Shown here: positions 42,601-50,785 of the stretch, in pieces
How positions within the stretch are numbered: the first letter of the stretch is position 1
Layout of the letters: each line of letters begins with the position of its first letter
NCBI GenBank assembly: GCA_045638645.1
Contig: JAZUBU010000022.1
Location: 21,596-85,595, forward strand
DNA length: 64,000 nt
Source of the DNA: JAGCJX01 sp045638645
GTDB taxonomy: Bacteria > Bacteroidota > Bacteroidia > Bacteroidales > UBA932
Direction of reading: 5' to 3'
Program-made: the position numbers and the translations under genes
The notes under the pieces: model-generated
Seen by the model: only the letters and a program-made list of their open reading frames with translations
Database searches by the model: none
Told to the model about the DNA's origin: nothing

Positions 42601-43996
42601 CTTCAAGAAAGTGCTCGCTTTGAGCTTGAGCAACTTCAGCGATTTGACAGCAGAAAGTGTGGTGATCAACGGTGCCTATGAATACACCGGAGACGCTACC
42701 GTTTCCGAAGTGGGTGTGGCTTACCGCATCACCGGTTCTTCTGAGGAGTATGTGAAAGTGGCTGCCGCTGATTTGGCCAATGCCTTCGCCGTAGAAGTAA
42801 CCGGTTTGACCGCTGAAACTTCCTATGATTTCGTTCCATACATCGTCCTGGACGGTGAAACCCAATATGGCAAGGTGATGGTCGTTGTGACTCCGCAAGC
42901 GGAAGAAATCACTTTGACCGTAAGTGAATTGGTAGCCATTCTGAAAGACATGGAAAGCGGTGCTGCTTTGGCTACTGTCGGTTCTTATGTAGAAGGTATC
43001 GTTGTCGGTACCAATGCAGACGAAAACTTGTACAAAGGTATTGCCATTGCTGACGGTACTGGCGAAGCCAACTCCGGTATTTTTGTGTACAACTCTACCG
43101 AATTCCACAAATTCCAAGTGGGTGACAAGGTGCGTGTCAGCTTGATGACCCCGACCTACGATGTGTACAAAGGCATGCGTCAAATCAAATTCGCATCTTA
43201 CAACGGTGAGGTGGAATTGTTGAGCAGCGGCAATGAAACCGTTACGCCTGAAATTTCGGCAGAAGAATTGTTGTCGGATGCTTACCAATCCATGTATGTG
43301 AAGGTGAACAATGTGAAGGCAGCTACTTCCGCAGTTGGAACCACTTGGTCCGGAGACAAGAAGTTTACCGATGCCAACGGAGCCAACGAATTTACGGTGA
43401 CTACCTACAGCAAATGTTCTTGGGCAGAAGAATACGTTTCTGATGCAACCGGATACCTCTACGGTGTGGTTTATGGTCCGACTACCCTGAAGCCGCAAGT
43501 AACAGCCGACATCGATGAAGCGTTGTTTGGCGAGGCTCCGGTCGTGGATGAAGATTCTGTATATGCAAGTAACCTGACACTTCCGACAGCAGATAACTCG
43601 ACTAACTGCTATTATAAGGCTGAGGTGATCATTGACGGAGTATCTTACCCGGGATTGAAATTGGGCAAATCAGAAAAAGGGGGTACTTACACGTTCTCTT
43701 CTTTGCCGGCAACGGGAGATGTGACCTTGTCATTCTACGGCGTGGCTTGGAAAGGAAAATCATGTGATGTGACCATTACCATTGCCGGTGGTGGAGAAAT
43801 TGAGGGTGCTACTTCAAAAACCATTTCATTGGCAGCCAATACGGGTGCGACAGGAAACCCGCCCTTTACCATCAGCTTTGCGGACTCCGATTTTTATACC
43901 ATCAGTCTGACTGGAGTAACTGAATCAACGACTTTGACGTTCTCAACCCCGAACTCCAAACCCCGCTCCGTCTTTACCGGTATGAATGTCAAATAA
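39665..43996 (+). CDS. Giant surface lipoprotein with four DUF5689 (OB-fold-like) modules
   Basis: 1443 residues. Signal peptide with lipobox AFSAC (Cys24) followed by QKSED, an acidic export-type sequence. A BACON-like domain spans about 33-143. Four DUF5689-type modules start near residues 141, 457, 769 and 1082, each with a VxGIVV...DGTG...G(I/V)(Y/F)x(Y/F) core. Fn3/Ig-like spacers lie between them near 359-445, 671-768 and 985-1080. The C-terminal domain (about 1299-1443) is shared with the next gene. The cores resemble the OB fold of YhcR-type extracellular nucleases, so nucleic-acid binding is plausible but inferred. First gene of the locus. Confidence 0.85.
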   Translation: MNLRKRLLSALFGLAAVLCAFSACQKSEDPISVINISTDVTETQLPLEGGEVVVNVTSNVDWIVEMYVNNANEGEDEAWIRERVTVSPEAGTANSLNPVRITVVPNEDGYEREFVVKFRPVHADTPYAPVKIFQAGSISRTTRISIAEARQMYQDSGEDKLTVSEAVKIGGIVVSSRDPQTVSEGNLMIQDGTGKHSGIIIYSKSIWGMCNFGDSVEVELKGGVLETYYGLTQYKPTGDAQFKVLKENAAPSPEYAEVTGAEFMSGDYESQYVKIVAAQVIDADLGKKMGESPKVETEDKNVFLMYSRSNAPWAEDAVPQGAGPLIGLCSSYSAVWQLVPSVASGFAEMTGERFSGAPVVKTGDATEVTGSSAVLSGNYTYAGEETIAAVGIAYKAQGAESFEFVDAAEVANEFSVTVDGLENGTTYVYYAYAKIGEEVFTGSEKSFLASDEVVIATVADVVAALREGMESGASLASFGNLEGIVAAVNGEGGNYNNKASLVDGNGEAYTGIILYDPAANEMQVGDKIRINLSNAIYENYNSLREIKFNEGVNYEVISSDNEIVTPEVTIAEALTDQYQAMRITLKDVYSADAEGTTWYSGTSSAANVNFTDGESSIQVRTSKYASWKDAVIATGVTANLTGVAEIYKEAVQIYPIEVADIAAFMFDGPMPPVVTTLPAEEVTHNAALLKGTVAYEVMEDITAVGFEYKVNGAETYEVQTVEPVAEAFSLALTDLQEAQTYAFRAFATLAEEKIYGEEKFFTLEGAPEVTLTAAELNAMLKTLENGASLAACGTYVEGIVVANNDEENLNKGLSVTDGTGEPNSGVYFYDAAMNNGFAIGDRVKVTLANAKLTIYNGLREITWAAYDNEIEVLSSGNDFVTPVISAAELNSDAYQGMLVTVAGLSSDDPEGTTWVRDNKTSNTNFVDQNGDPVVVRTSSYVAWANDVVATDVEGSITGVAQVYNTTVQLFPNKAAHVADFKKVLALSLSNFSDLTAESVVINGAYEYTGDATVSEVGVAYRITGSSEEYVKVAAADLANAFAVEVTGLTAETSYDFVPYIVLDGETQYGKVMVVVTPQAEEITLTVSELVAILKDMESGAALATVGSYVEGIVVGTNADENLYKGIAIADGTGEANSGIFVYNSTEFHKFQVGDKVRVSLMTPTYDVYKGMRQIKFASYNGEVELLSSGNETVTPEISAEELLSDAYQSMYVKVNNVKAATSAVGTTWSGDKKFTDANGANEFTVTTYSKCSWAEEYVSDATGYLYGVVYGPTTLKPQVTADIDEALFGEAPVVDEDSVYASNLTLPTADNSTNCYYKAEVIIDGVSYPGLKLGKSEKGGTYTFSSLPATGDVTLSFYGVAWKGKSCDVTITIAGGGEIEGATSKTISLAANTGATGNPPFTISFADSDFYTISLTGVTESTTLTFSTPNSKPRSVFTGMNVK

Positions 43997-44050
43997 GCCT
44001 ACGCGTCGTGCGTTAGCGTTACCTACACGAGTTCCTCGTTTGAGGCATAT

Positions 44051-44082
44051 AAAGGCAGTTCCTTTGTGGAGCTGCCTTTTTT
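44051..44082 (+). terminator. Rho-independent terminator after the giant lipoprotein gene
   Basis: A 12-bp stem (AAAGGCAGTTCC against GGAGCTGCCTTT, one G-T pair) with loop TTTGT is followed by six T residues. Confidence 0.88.
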
Positions 44083-44252
44083 AATTAAGATTCTTTCATC
44101 CTTCCTTTGCATTTCTCGTTTTCTGATAAGGTTCCACTGAATTTCCCAGAACATTTTATTGGCACATGTGCTTGTCAAGGAGAAGGAGTTGCCCATTATA
44201 TTGTCACAAAAATTGGAGGATAGGCTTCTCTATTGATGTTTTCTCTTGTTTT

Positions 44253-44284
44253 TTTGCTCGTTGTTGTTCGTGTGCCTATCTTTG
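44253..44284 (+). promoter_or_regulatory. Canonical Bacteroidota promoter of the second transcription unit
   Basis: -33 TTTG (44253-44256), a 20-base spacer, then TATCTTTG (44277-44284). This is the best -33/-7 match in the window. The leader to the ATG at 44340 is about 50 bases. Confidence 0.75.
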
Positions 44285-44339
44285 CCGGTTGCAGGCTTGA
44301 CTCCTGTGTGAATGAATAAGGAAATTAAACAAGAGCAAT

Positions 44340-45737
44340 ATGAGAAGATGTAAATTGTTGGCTGTGACGATGATGGTCTTGACCCTGTTCGGAGCAGCTA
44401 GTTGTATTACCGATCCGGAATTCAAACCGGCAGACATTACAGTCAGTGCAACCACCCTGGAATTTTCAGCAGAAGGTGGATCGGCGACGCTGGAGTTGTT
44501 GTCCAACCGCGACTGGACCTTGGAAGTGGTTGGGGAAGAAGTGACCTGGTTGGCTGTGAGTATGATTTCTGCTGAAGCTTCGGAGACCTCCCGGGAGATC
44601 AGGATCAGTACCTTGCCTTTGGACGGTGTGACCCGTCAGGCCATTCTGAAGTTCAAGACAGAGACGGTGTATGCTTCGGTCCGTGTGACCCAAAAGGGAA
44701 ATGTTTCTTCAGCAGTGACTTCGTTCTCTGATGATTTCAGTTCGATTGAGGAGGCCAATGTAGCCTATGCCGGCGAAGGTTGGAATTTCTATTCTTCTGA
44801 TCCGAGCGATGTTTATTACGGATGGAGAACCGGTGTGTACAACAGCGACAAATACATCCAGATTGCTCCCTACAGTTCGGCACAAAGCGAAGTCGAGGCT
44901 TATGCGACGATGCCTTTGTTGAATGTGCGGGATGCAGCTCAAAAGACCCTTTCGTTCCAATTGGCCTTGTACTATAAGGAAGAAGATGCTTCCAAATTGG
45001 AAGTGGTCGCTTCTACGGACTTTGCGGGTGATTATGCGGCGGCAACATGGACCGTGGTTTACGATGCCACCTTCCCGGCAGGATCGTCTATGAATACTTG
45101 GAAAACCCATACCGTGAATCTGGAGGAAGCCTTCGGGGATGTTGCAGAGGTTCACTTTGCGTTCCGTTATACCGGAAAATCGAATACCTACCGTTTGGAC
45201 AACGTCATCTTCGGTACCCCTGAGCACATGAATGGCGGAAATGAAGGCAATGGAGATGATCCGGGCAATACCAATCCCGGAGGGGGCGAAGGCGATGGTA
45301 TTTATACGAGCAACCTGGCTTTGCCCACCGGTGATAGCAGTGCAGATGCACACTATCTCGTAAAAGTGATTGTGGATGGTGCAGAATATCCGGCATTGAA
45401 ACTGGGAAAATCGGAAGCAGGGGGAACCTATACCGTGGGCAACTTGCCGGCAACCGGTGATGTGACCTTGACGTTCTATGGGGTGGCCTGGAAGGGAAAA
45501 TCCTGTGATTTGACCATTGCGGTCAACAACGGTGGACAAATTGACGGAGCCTCTTCCAAAACCCTTTCTTTGGTTCCGAACCAAGGGGCTACCCAAAATA
45601 CTCCGTTCACGATTACTTTTGGTGACAAGGATTTCTATACGTTGAGCCTGACCGGTGTAACCGAGAGCACGACCTTGACGTTCTCCACTCCCGATGCGAA
45701 ACCCCGTTGTATTTTGACTGGCTTGAACATAAAGTAG
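44340..45737 (+). CDS. BACON-domain lipoprotein sharing the giant lipoprotein's C-terminal domain
   Basis: 465 residues. Lipobox GAASC (Cys at about 22), then ITDPE. A BACON domain spans about 35-122 (SAEGGSATLELLSNRDWTLEV). A jelly-roll region resembling choice-of-anchor domains follows (FSDDFSSIEEANVAYAGEGW to YRLDNVIFG, about 130-295). A Gly/Asn linker (about 297-320) leads to the C-terminal domain (about 321-465), which is near-identical in pattern to that of the giant lipoprotein (LGKS...YGVAWKGKSCD...SLTGVTESTTLTFSTP). No catalytic motif is seen. Likely a surface adhesin or binding partner in the nuclease locus. Confidence 0.8.
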   Translation: MRRCKLLAVTMMVLTLFGAASCITDPEFKPADITVSATTLEFSAEGGSATLELLSNRDWTLEVVGEEVTWLAVSMISAEASETSREIRISTLPLDGVTRQAILKFKTETVYASVRVTQKGNVSSAVTSFSDDFSSIEEANVAYAGEGWNFYSSDPSDVYYGWRTGVYNSDKYIQIAPYSSAQSEVEAYATMPLLNVRDAAQKTLSFQLALYYKEEDASKLEVVASTDFAGDYAAATWTVVYDATFPAGSSMNTWKTHTVNLEEAFGDVAEVHFAFRYTGKSNTYRLDNVIFGTPEHMNGGNEGNGDDPGNTNPGGGEGDGIYTSNLALPTGDSSADAHYLVKVIVDGAEYPALKLGKSEAGGTYTVGNLPATGDVTLTFYGVAWKGKSCDLTIAVNNGGQIDGASSKTLSLVPNQGATQNTPFTITFGDKDFYTLSLTGVTESTTLTFSTPDAKPRCILTGLNIK

Positions 45738-45740
45738 TTT

Positions 45741-46958
45741 ATGAAAGCGAGGAAATTCTGTTTGTTTGCAGTCCTGGTTGTTTGTTGTGGACTGCTGTTT
45801 CCGATGCTGAATTCCTGCTCGCCAGAAGGTATGCCCAACCGGATTCTTCTGCAGCAGGATACCGTCAGTGCATCCAATTCCGGACAGTTCTTTGCCATTG
45901 AATCTTCGGAAAGTTGGGAGATTCAGATGGATTATCCCTATGGGGTAGAGCCTTGGTGTACCATCCGACCCTTGGAGGGTGAGGGTACCCAACGCGACCT
46001 GCAGTTGTACCATAGCAAGAATACGTCCGATCAGCCGAGGAAGGTTTTGATTCGTGTTGTGTTTGAGACAGAGGTCCTTTCTGTGATTTTTGTTCAGGAG
46101 GCTGCGGAAGGAGTGCCTCCGGGTACGGACGATCCGAACGACGATCCGAACGACGATCCGAACGATGATCCGAATGATGACCCGAACAACGACGGCTTGG
46201 TGTCCGATCCGGTACAGGCTTGGATGGAATTGCCGCAGGTGGAGGTTGGGGCCATGCAGGCTTTCGTAGCCCACCGGTTCGAGTCGCAGCAATTTTCAGC
46301 TCGGAATTACTCCATGCTGTACGATGCGACCAACCGCATCGCTTTGTGGGTGGCTTATCCGTTGTGCTCGGACTACATGGGAAGTTCCGGCCGGAGTGAT
46401 GACTGGGGCTTTGACCCGAAAGTGCCGAAAGAATACCAGCCCAATTTGAAGCGGGGCTTCTCCGGCGGATTCGACCGGGGACACCAACTTCCCTCTGCGG
46501 ACCGCACCCAAAGCCGTTCGTTGAACCGGACGACCTTCTATTATACCAACATGACTCCCCAGCGAGGCGAATTGAACCAACGGGCTTGGGCGGATCTGGA
46601 AGGTCGGGTACGGGGTTATACGTCTTCCTGTGATACGTTGTACGTAGTGACCGGTGCGGTATTGGCCGCCGAGGGTGATGCCACGCAGGAGTACGCAAAG
46701 GACAACGATGGAAACGATGTGGCGGTTCCCAAGGCCTATTACAAGGTCCTGTTGAAATACAATGTTGCATCCAACCATTATTTGTCGATTGGCTTCTGGT
46801 TTGAACACCGGGAATATGGCAATACGGTCACCATTTCCGAGACCCAGACTGTCCGTGAGATCGAAGAACGTACAGGATTTAACTTTTTTGCCAACTTGCC
46901 GGCTTCAGTTGCCGAGGAAGTGGAAACGGAATACAACCCCGGAGCTTGGGGATTTTAA
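45741..46958 (+). CDS. DNA/RNA non-specific endonuclease (NUC1 type), surface lipoprotein
   Basis: 405 residues. Signal peptide with lipobox LNSC (Cys26). A BACON-like domain covers about 35-125, ending in the family-like VIFVQEAA, followed by a DDPN repeat linker (about 130-151). The beta-beta-alpha-metal nuclease domain spans about 160-395. The active-site DRGH is at 245-248, with the following Asn-containing metal motif in YYTNMTPQRGELNQRAW. All key residues are present, so it should cut DNA and RNA in the presence of a divalent metal. It starts 3 bp after the preceding gene and is 12 bp upstream of the EEP gene, indicating one transcript. Confidence 0.93.
   Translation: MKARKFCLFAVLVVCCGLLFPMLNSCSPEGMPNRILLQQDTVSASNSGQFFAIESSESWEIQMDYPYGVEPWCTIRPLEGEGTQRDLQLYHSKNTSDQPRKVLIRVVFETEVLSVIFVQEAAEGVPPGTDDPNDDPNDDPNDDPNDDPNNDGLVSDPVQAWMELPQVEVGAMQAFVAHRFESQQFSARNYSMLYDATNRIALWVAYPLCSDYMGSSGRSDDWGFDPKVPKEYQPNLKRGFSGGFDRGHQLPSADRTQSRSLNRTTFYYTNMTPQRGELNQRAWADLEGRVRGYTSSCDTLYVVTGAVLAAEGDATQEYAKDNDGNDVAVPKAYYKVLLKYNVASNHYLSIGFWFEHREYGNTVTISETQTVREIEERTGFNFFANLPASVAEEVETEYNPGAWGF
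46128..46187 (+). repeat. Five 12-bp tandem repeats coding DDPN
   Basis: Five copies of a GACGATCCGAAC-type unit, the first three identical and the last two with third-position changes, encode the linker between the BACON-like and nuclease domains. The 12-bp unit keeps frame, so slippage would change only linker length. Confidence 0.9.
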
Positions 46959-46970
46959 GGAAAGAAGAAG

Positions 46971-48029
46971 ATGAAAATCAATAACAACTTGTTACTGGGC
47001 CTGATCTGCTTCTTTGCGGCAGTTTCCTTGTCGGCGCAGGACCGGACCTATACGGTGATGTTCTACAACGTCGAAAACCTCTTCGACGTGTACAACGATC
47101 CCAACGTCCGGGATGATGAATTTACGCCCGAAGGCCCGAAGGAGTGGACCGAAACCAAGTATTGGAAGAAAATTGCAAACACCGCGGAGGTGTTGCATGC
47201 CATCGCGCAAGCCAACCGTCAGTTTCCGGCCATCATTGGTTTGAGTGAAATTGAAAACCGTTTGGTCTTGGATGATTTGGTTTCCGACGAACGCCTGGCT
47301 TCGGCCAACTATCAGATTGTCCACTACGACTCTCCGGAGGCCCGTGGGGTGGATGTGGCGTTGTTGTACCGTCCGGATCTGTTTGAGTACGAATGGAGTG
47401 ATCCCATCCGAACCCGCATCCCCAGCCGTCCGGATTTCAAGACCCGCGACATTCTAGCCGTTTGTGGTCGTATTGAGGGAGAATTGTTTTGTTTCTTTGT
47501 GAACCACTGGTCGTCTCGCCGTGGTGGAGCCCAGTCGTCCGAGTACCTGCGTTGTGGTGGGGCTCAAACTGTGCGGGACTATGCAGACTCTTTGCGCCAG
47601 GTCCACCCGGAAATCAAGTTGGTGGTGATGGGCGATATGAACGATGATCCGGTGGACAAGAGTATTCTGGAGGTTCTGGGTGGAGCCGGTGATCCGGAAA
47701 ACATCCCCGAAGGTGGTATGTTCAACCCGTTCTATGCGTTGTTCCAGGACGGCTATGGCACCTTGGCCTACCAGGATGCCTGGAGTTTGTACGACAACAT
47801 CGTGGTCAGCGATAACCTGATGAACTTGGATCAGGAAGGAAGTCTGCGCCTGATGCCCGTGAAGTTGCGCCGTCAGACCTACTACGCTTCCATTTTCAAA
47901 CGTTCGTTCCTGATACAACAAAAAGGGCAGTACAAGAACTATCCTTGGCGGACGTACAGCGGGAATGCTTTTTTAGGCGGGTACAGTGACCACTTGCCTG
48001 TTTTCATTACGATTGGAAAAGAAAAATAG
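46971..48029 (+). CDS. Secreted endonuclease/exonuclease/phosphatase family protein
   Basis: 352 residues with a signal peptide (cleavage after LSA, about residue 22) and no lipobox, so probably periplasmic. The EEP active site is complete: FYNVEN (Asn33, Glu35), LSEIENR, GVDVALLYR, VNHWSSRRGG, the catalytic GDMNDDP and the final SDHLP. Family members are phosphodiesterases such as DNase I, exonuclease III and sugar/lipid phosphatases. Set between an endonuclease and a TonB-dependent receptor, it probably trims imported oligonucleotides, though that is inference. Confidence 0.9.
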   Translation: MKINNNLLLGLICFFAAVSLSAQDRTYTVMFYNVENLFDVYNDPNVRDDEFTPEGPKEWTETKYWKKIANTAEVLHAIAQANRQFPAIIGLSEIENRLVLDDLVSDERLASANYQIVHYDSPEARGVDVALLYRPDLFEYEWSDPIRTRIPSRPDFKTRDILAVCGRIEGELFCFFVNHWSSRRGGAQSSEYLRCGGAQTVRDYADSLRQVHPEIKLVVMGDMNDDPVDKSILEVLGGAGDPENIPEGGMFNPFYALFQDGYGTLAYQDAWSLYDNIVVSDNLMNLDQEGSLRLMPVKLRRQTYYASIFKRSFLIQQKGQYKNYPWRTYSGNAFLGGYSDHLPVFITIGKEK

Positions 48030-48034
48030 TGCCT

Positions 48035-50770
48035 ATGAAACGTATATTTTCGATAAAACTGATTCTGTTGTTGACTTTGTTGGTGCCGACGGCTGTGTGG
48101 GCCCAAGAAGGGGGAATCCGCGGTATTGTGATCAACCGCGTCACCAAACAACCCATCGCGGATGCGAAGGTATCGGTGGTGACAACGGCGGGGGAATTCT
48201 TCCGTTATACCGATGCGAACGGTGCATTTGAGTTGGTAGGTATTCCTGACGGCATGCAACACGTGCGCGTGGAAGCTGCCTACTTTCAGGATACCGACTT
48301 GAACGTCAAGGTAGAAGGTTATGTAAAAGACTTGCATCGTATATCCATGGCACCCGACTTGGGGTCCGTGGGTGTGGACGATGCCTTTGTTGAGTTGGAC
48401 AGTGAGAACGAAGCCGGCTACGAAGATGTTCCCTCTGTTCTTGCTTCCAGCAAAGATGTCTATGAAAACATCGCCGGCTACAAGTTCAGCGCAGCCCGTT
48501 TCTTGAGCCGCGGTTACGAAAGTGGTACCTCGGATGTGTATTTGAACGGCATCCGTTTGAACGATGCGTTGACAGGCTATACCCCGCACTCGTTGTGGAG
48601 TGGTCTGAACGAGGCAACTCGTGAAAAAGAAGTGGTGACCGGTATGAGTGCGACCGAATATGGAGTCGGTGGGATCAACGGTGTGACCAACATCAATGCC
48701 TACGCATCTTCGGTGAAGAAAGGTTACCGTTTCAGTTTGTTGACCTCCAGTGGCCAATACCGTTTCCGGGCCATGGCTACCTATGCCTCCGGAATGATGG
48801 ACAACGGTTGGGCCTATGCATTCTCGGTTTCAACCCGTTTGGGGGGTAACGATTACGTCGAAGGCATCTTTTACAATGCCCTGGCATACTATGCTGGGGT
48901 TGAGAAGAAATTTGACGATGCACACAAGCTTTCGTTGACCTTGCTGGGTTCTCCGAGTCAGCGTGGTGCACAAACGGCAGCGACCCAAGAGGTCTATGAT
49001 TTGTTGGGCAACAACTACTACAACCCGAACTGGGGTTATCAAAATGGCAAAGTACGCAACTCCCGGGTGCGTGATTCGCACGAGCCGTTGTTTGTGTTGA
49101 ACTACGAATATACGCCGAATCACGATACCAAGTGGGTGCTTGCCCTTTCGTACCGCATGGGTCGCAACGGATACTCCCGTTTGGACTGGTACGATGCAGC
49201 CGATCCTCGCCCGGATTACTACCGCAACCTGCCGAGCTACTACGATGAAAACCCGACTTTGGCGGCGTGGGTGAAAGACGGTTGGTTAAGCGATGACAAC
49301 ATCCGCCACATCAATTGGGACCGTTTGTATCAAGTAAACCGCAACAGCGGAGCCCGCTCGAAATACGTTGTGGAAGAATCCCACACCGACCAGGATGACT
49401 TCAACTTCAACCTCCAGTACAGCCACCGTTTTGCTGCCTGGTTGAAACTCAATGCTGGTTACAATTACCGTTGGAACCGTACCGAATACTACAAGATCAT
49501 CAAGGACTTGTTGGGGGGAGAATACTGGATTGACGTGGACCAGTTTGCAGAACGTGATTACGGTTCCGGTGATCAGATCCAAAATGACTTGAACAACCCC
49601 GACCGCAAGGTGAAGGTGGGCGACAAATATGGCTATGACTACTATGCCAATGTACGCAACCACCGGGCATGGGTTGTGGCTCAGACCAACGTGGGTGCCT
49701 TGGAAGCTACCCTGGCAGGGGAAGCCGGTTACCAGACTTTCTGGCGTGACGGTTTGTACCGCAAGGGCCTTTTCCCGGACAACTCTTATGGTGAGTCAGA
49801 AAAATCCAATTTCTTTACCTACACCGCGAAATTGGGATTGAACTACAAGTTTGAAGGCAGCAACCGTCTGTATGCGAACATCGGTTATGTCCAATCGGCC
49901 CCTTATTTCCAGGAATCGTTCCTCTCACCCAGAACCCGTAACAGCCTGGTGCCGAACCTGACGACCGAGAAGACCTTCAGCACCGACCTGAACTATGCAT
50001 TGAAGGTGGGTGATTTGGCACTGCGGGCGTCCGTGTTCTATACTACGATTCAAGACCAGACCGATCTGATCAGTTTTTACGATGATATCCAACGGGCCTA
50101 CACCAATTTTGCGATGAGTGGCATTGACCAACGCAACGTGGGTATGGAGTTGGGTGTGAAGTTGCCCCTGGCCTATGGCCTTTCTTTGCAGGGAGCCCTG
50201 TCCTACGGCAATTATGTTTACACCTCAACCCCCTATGTTACCCAGACCATCGACAACAGTGAAGCGGTGGTTTTGGAAAATGCGAAGGTGTATTGGGAAG
50301 GTTACAAGGTGCCGAGTACGCCGCAGCTGGCCGCCAACATCGGCCTGAACTACCGTTCGGAAGACTATCTGTTCGCCGGTATTGATGTGAGTTATTTTGA
50401 TGGCATGTATTTGTCCATGAACCCGCTCCGTCGTACGGATTATGCCAACATCGGTTATGATCTTTCCACACCGGAAGGCTACGCACAAATGCGGAAGATG
50501 ACAGACCAGGAGCGTCTGACGCCGGGTTTTGTGGTAAATGCCAACATCGGAAAATCCTGGTACATCCAGCGCAAGTATAATTTGGGTGTCAGTGTGGACA
50601 TCAAGAACATTTTGAACAACACGAACTTCCGTACCGGCGGTTTTGAACAGATGCGTCTGACTGCCAACAAGGATGCTTCGGGCAACGTGATGAATTACAC
50701 GGCCTTTGATTCCAAATACTTTTATATGTTCGGAACGACCTACATGGTCAATGTTTATTTCAGATTCTAA
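48035..50770 (+). CDS. TonB-dependent receptor with carboxypeptidase-like N-terminal domain
   Basis: 911 residues. Signal peptide (to about VWAQ), then a CarboxypepD_reg-like domain (GIVINRVTKQPIADAKVSV), a plug domain (NIAGYKFSAARFLSRGYE...TGMSATEYGVGGINGVTNI) and a long 22-strand-type barrel ending YMVNVYFRF. No SusD gene follows, so it is not a classical SusC. The adjacent nucleases point to imported nucleic-acid fragments as substrate. ATG 48035 is preferred; an in-frame GTG lies at 48029, inside the EEP stop. An AAGGAGG site follows the stop. Confidence 0.92.
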   Translation: MKRIFSIKLILLLTLLVPTAVWAQEGGIRGIVINRVTKQPIADAKVSVVTTAGEFFRYTDANGAFELVGIPDGMQHVRVEAAYFQDTDLNVKVEGYVKDLHRISMAPDLGSVGVDDAFVELDSENEAGYEDVPSVLASSKDVYENIAGYKFSAARFLSRGYESGTSDVYLNGIRLNDALTGYTPHSLWSGLNEATREKEVVTGMSATEYGVGGINGVTNINAYASSVKKGYRFSLLTSSGQYRFRAMATYASGMMDNGWAYAFSVSTRLGGNDYVEGIFYNALAYYAGVEKKFDDAHKLSLTLLGSPSQRGAQTAATQEVYDLLGNNYYNPNWGYQNGKVRNSRVRDSHEPLFVLNYEYTPNHDTKWVLALSYRMGRNGYSRLDWYDAADPRPDYYRNLPSYYDENPTLAAWVKDGWLSDDNIRHINWDRLYQVNRNSGARSKYVVEESHTDQDDFNFNLQYSHRFAAWLKLNAGYNYRWNRTEYYKIIKDLLGGEYWIDVDQFAERDYGSGDQIQNDLNNPDRKVKVGDKYGYDYYANVRNHRAWVVAQTNVGALEATLAGEAGYQTFWRDGLYRKGLFPDNSYGESEKSNFFTYTAKLGLNYKFEGSNRLYANIGYVQSAPYFQESFLSPRTRNSLVPNLTTEKTFSTDLNYALKVGDLALRASVFYTTIQDQTDLISFYDDIQRAYTNFAMSGIDQRNVGMELGVKLPLAYGLSLQGALSYGNYVYTSTPYVTQTIDNSEAVVLENAKVYWEGYKVPSTPQLAANIGLNYRSEDYLFAGIDVSYFDGMYLSMNPLRRTDYANIGYDLSTPEGYAQMRKMTDQERLTPGFVVNANIGKSWYIQRKYNLGVSVDIKNILNNTNFRTGGFEQMRLTANKDASGNVMNYTAFDSKYFYMFGTTYMVNVYFRF

Positions 50771-50785
50771 AGGAGGAGGATGAGT

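Larger units (their letters stand above)
43997..44339. other. Intergenic gap with terminator and promoter
   Basis: This 343-bp gap holds a strong terminator (44051-44082) and a canonical promoter (44253-44284), so the locus has at least two transcription units. A 10-bp palindrome GCACATGTGC lies at 44162-44171, some 80 bp upstream of the -33 element. No gene or RNA of known type is apparent. Confidence 0.6.
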
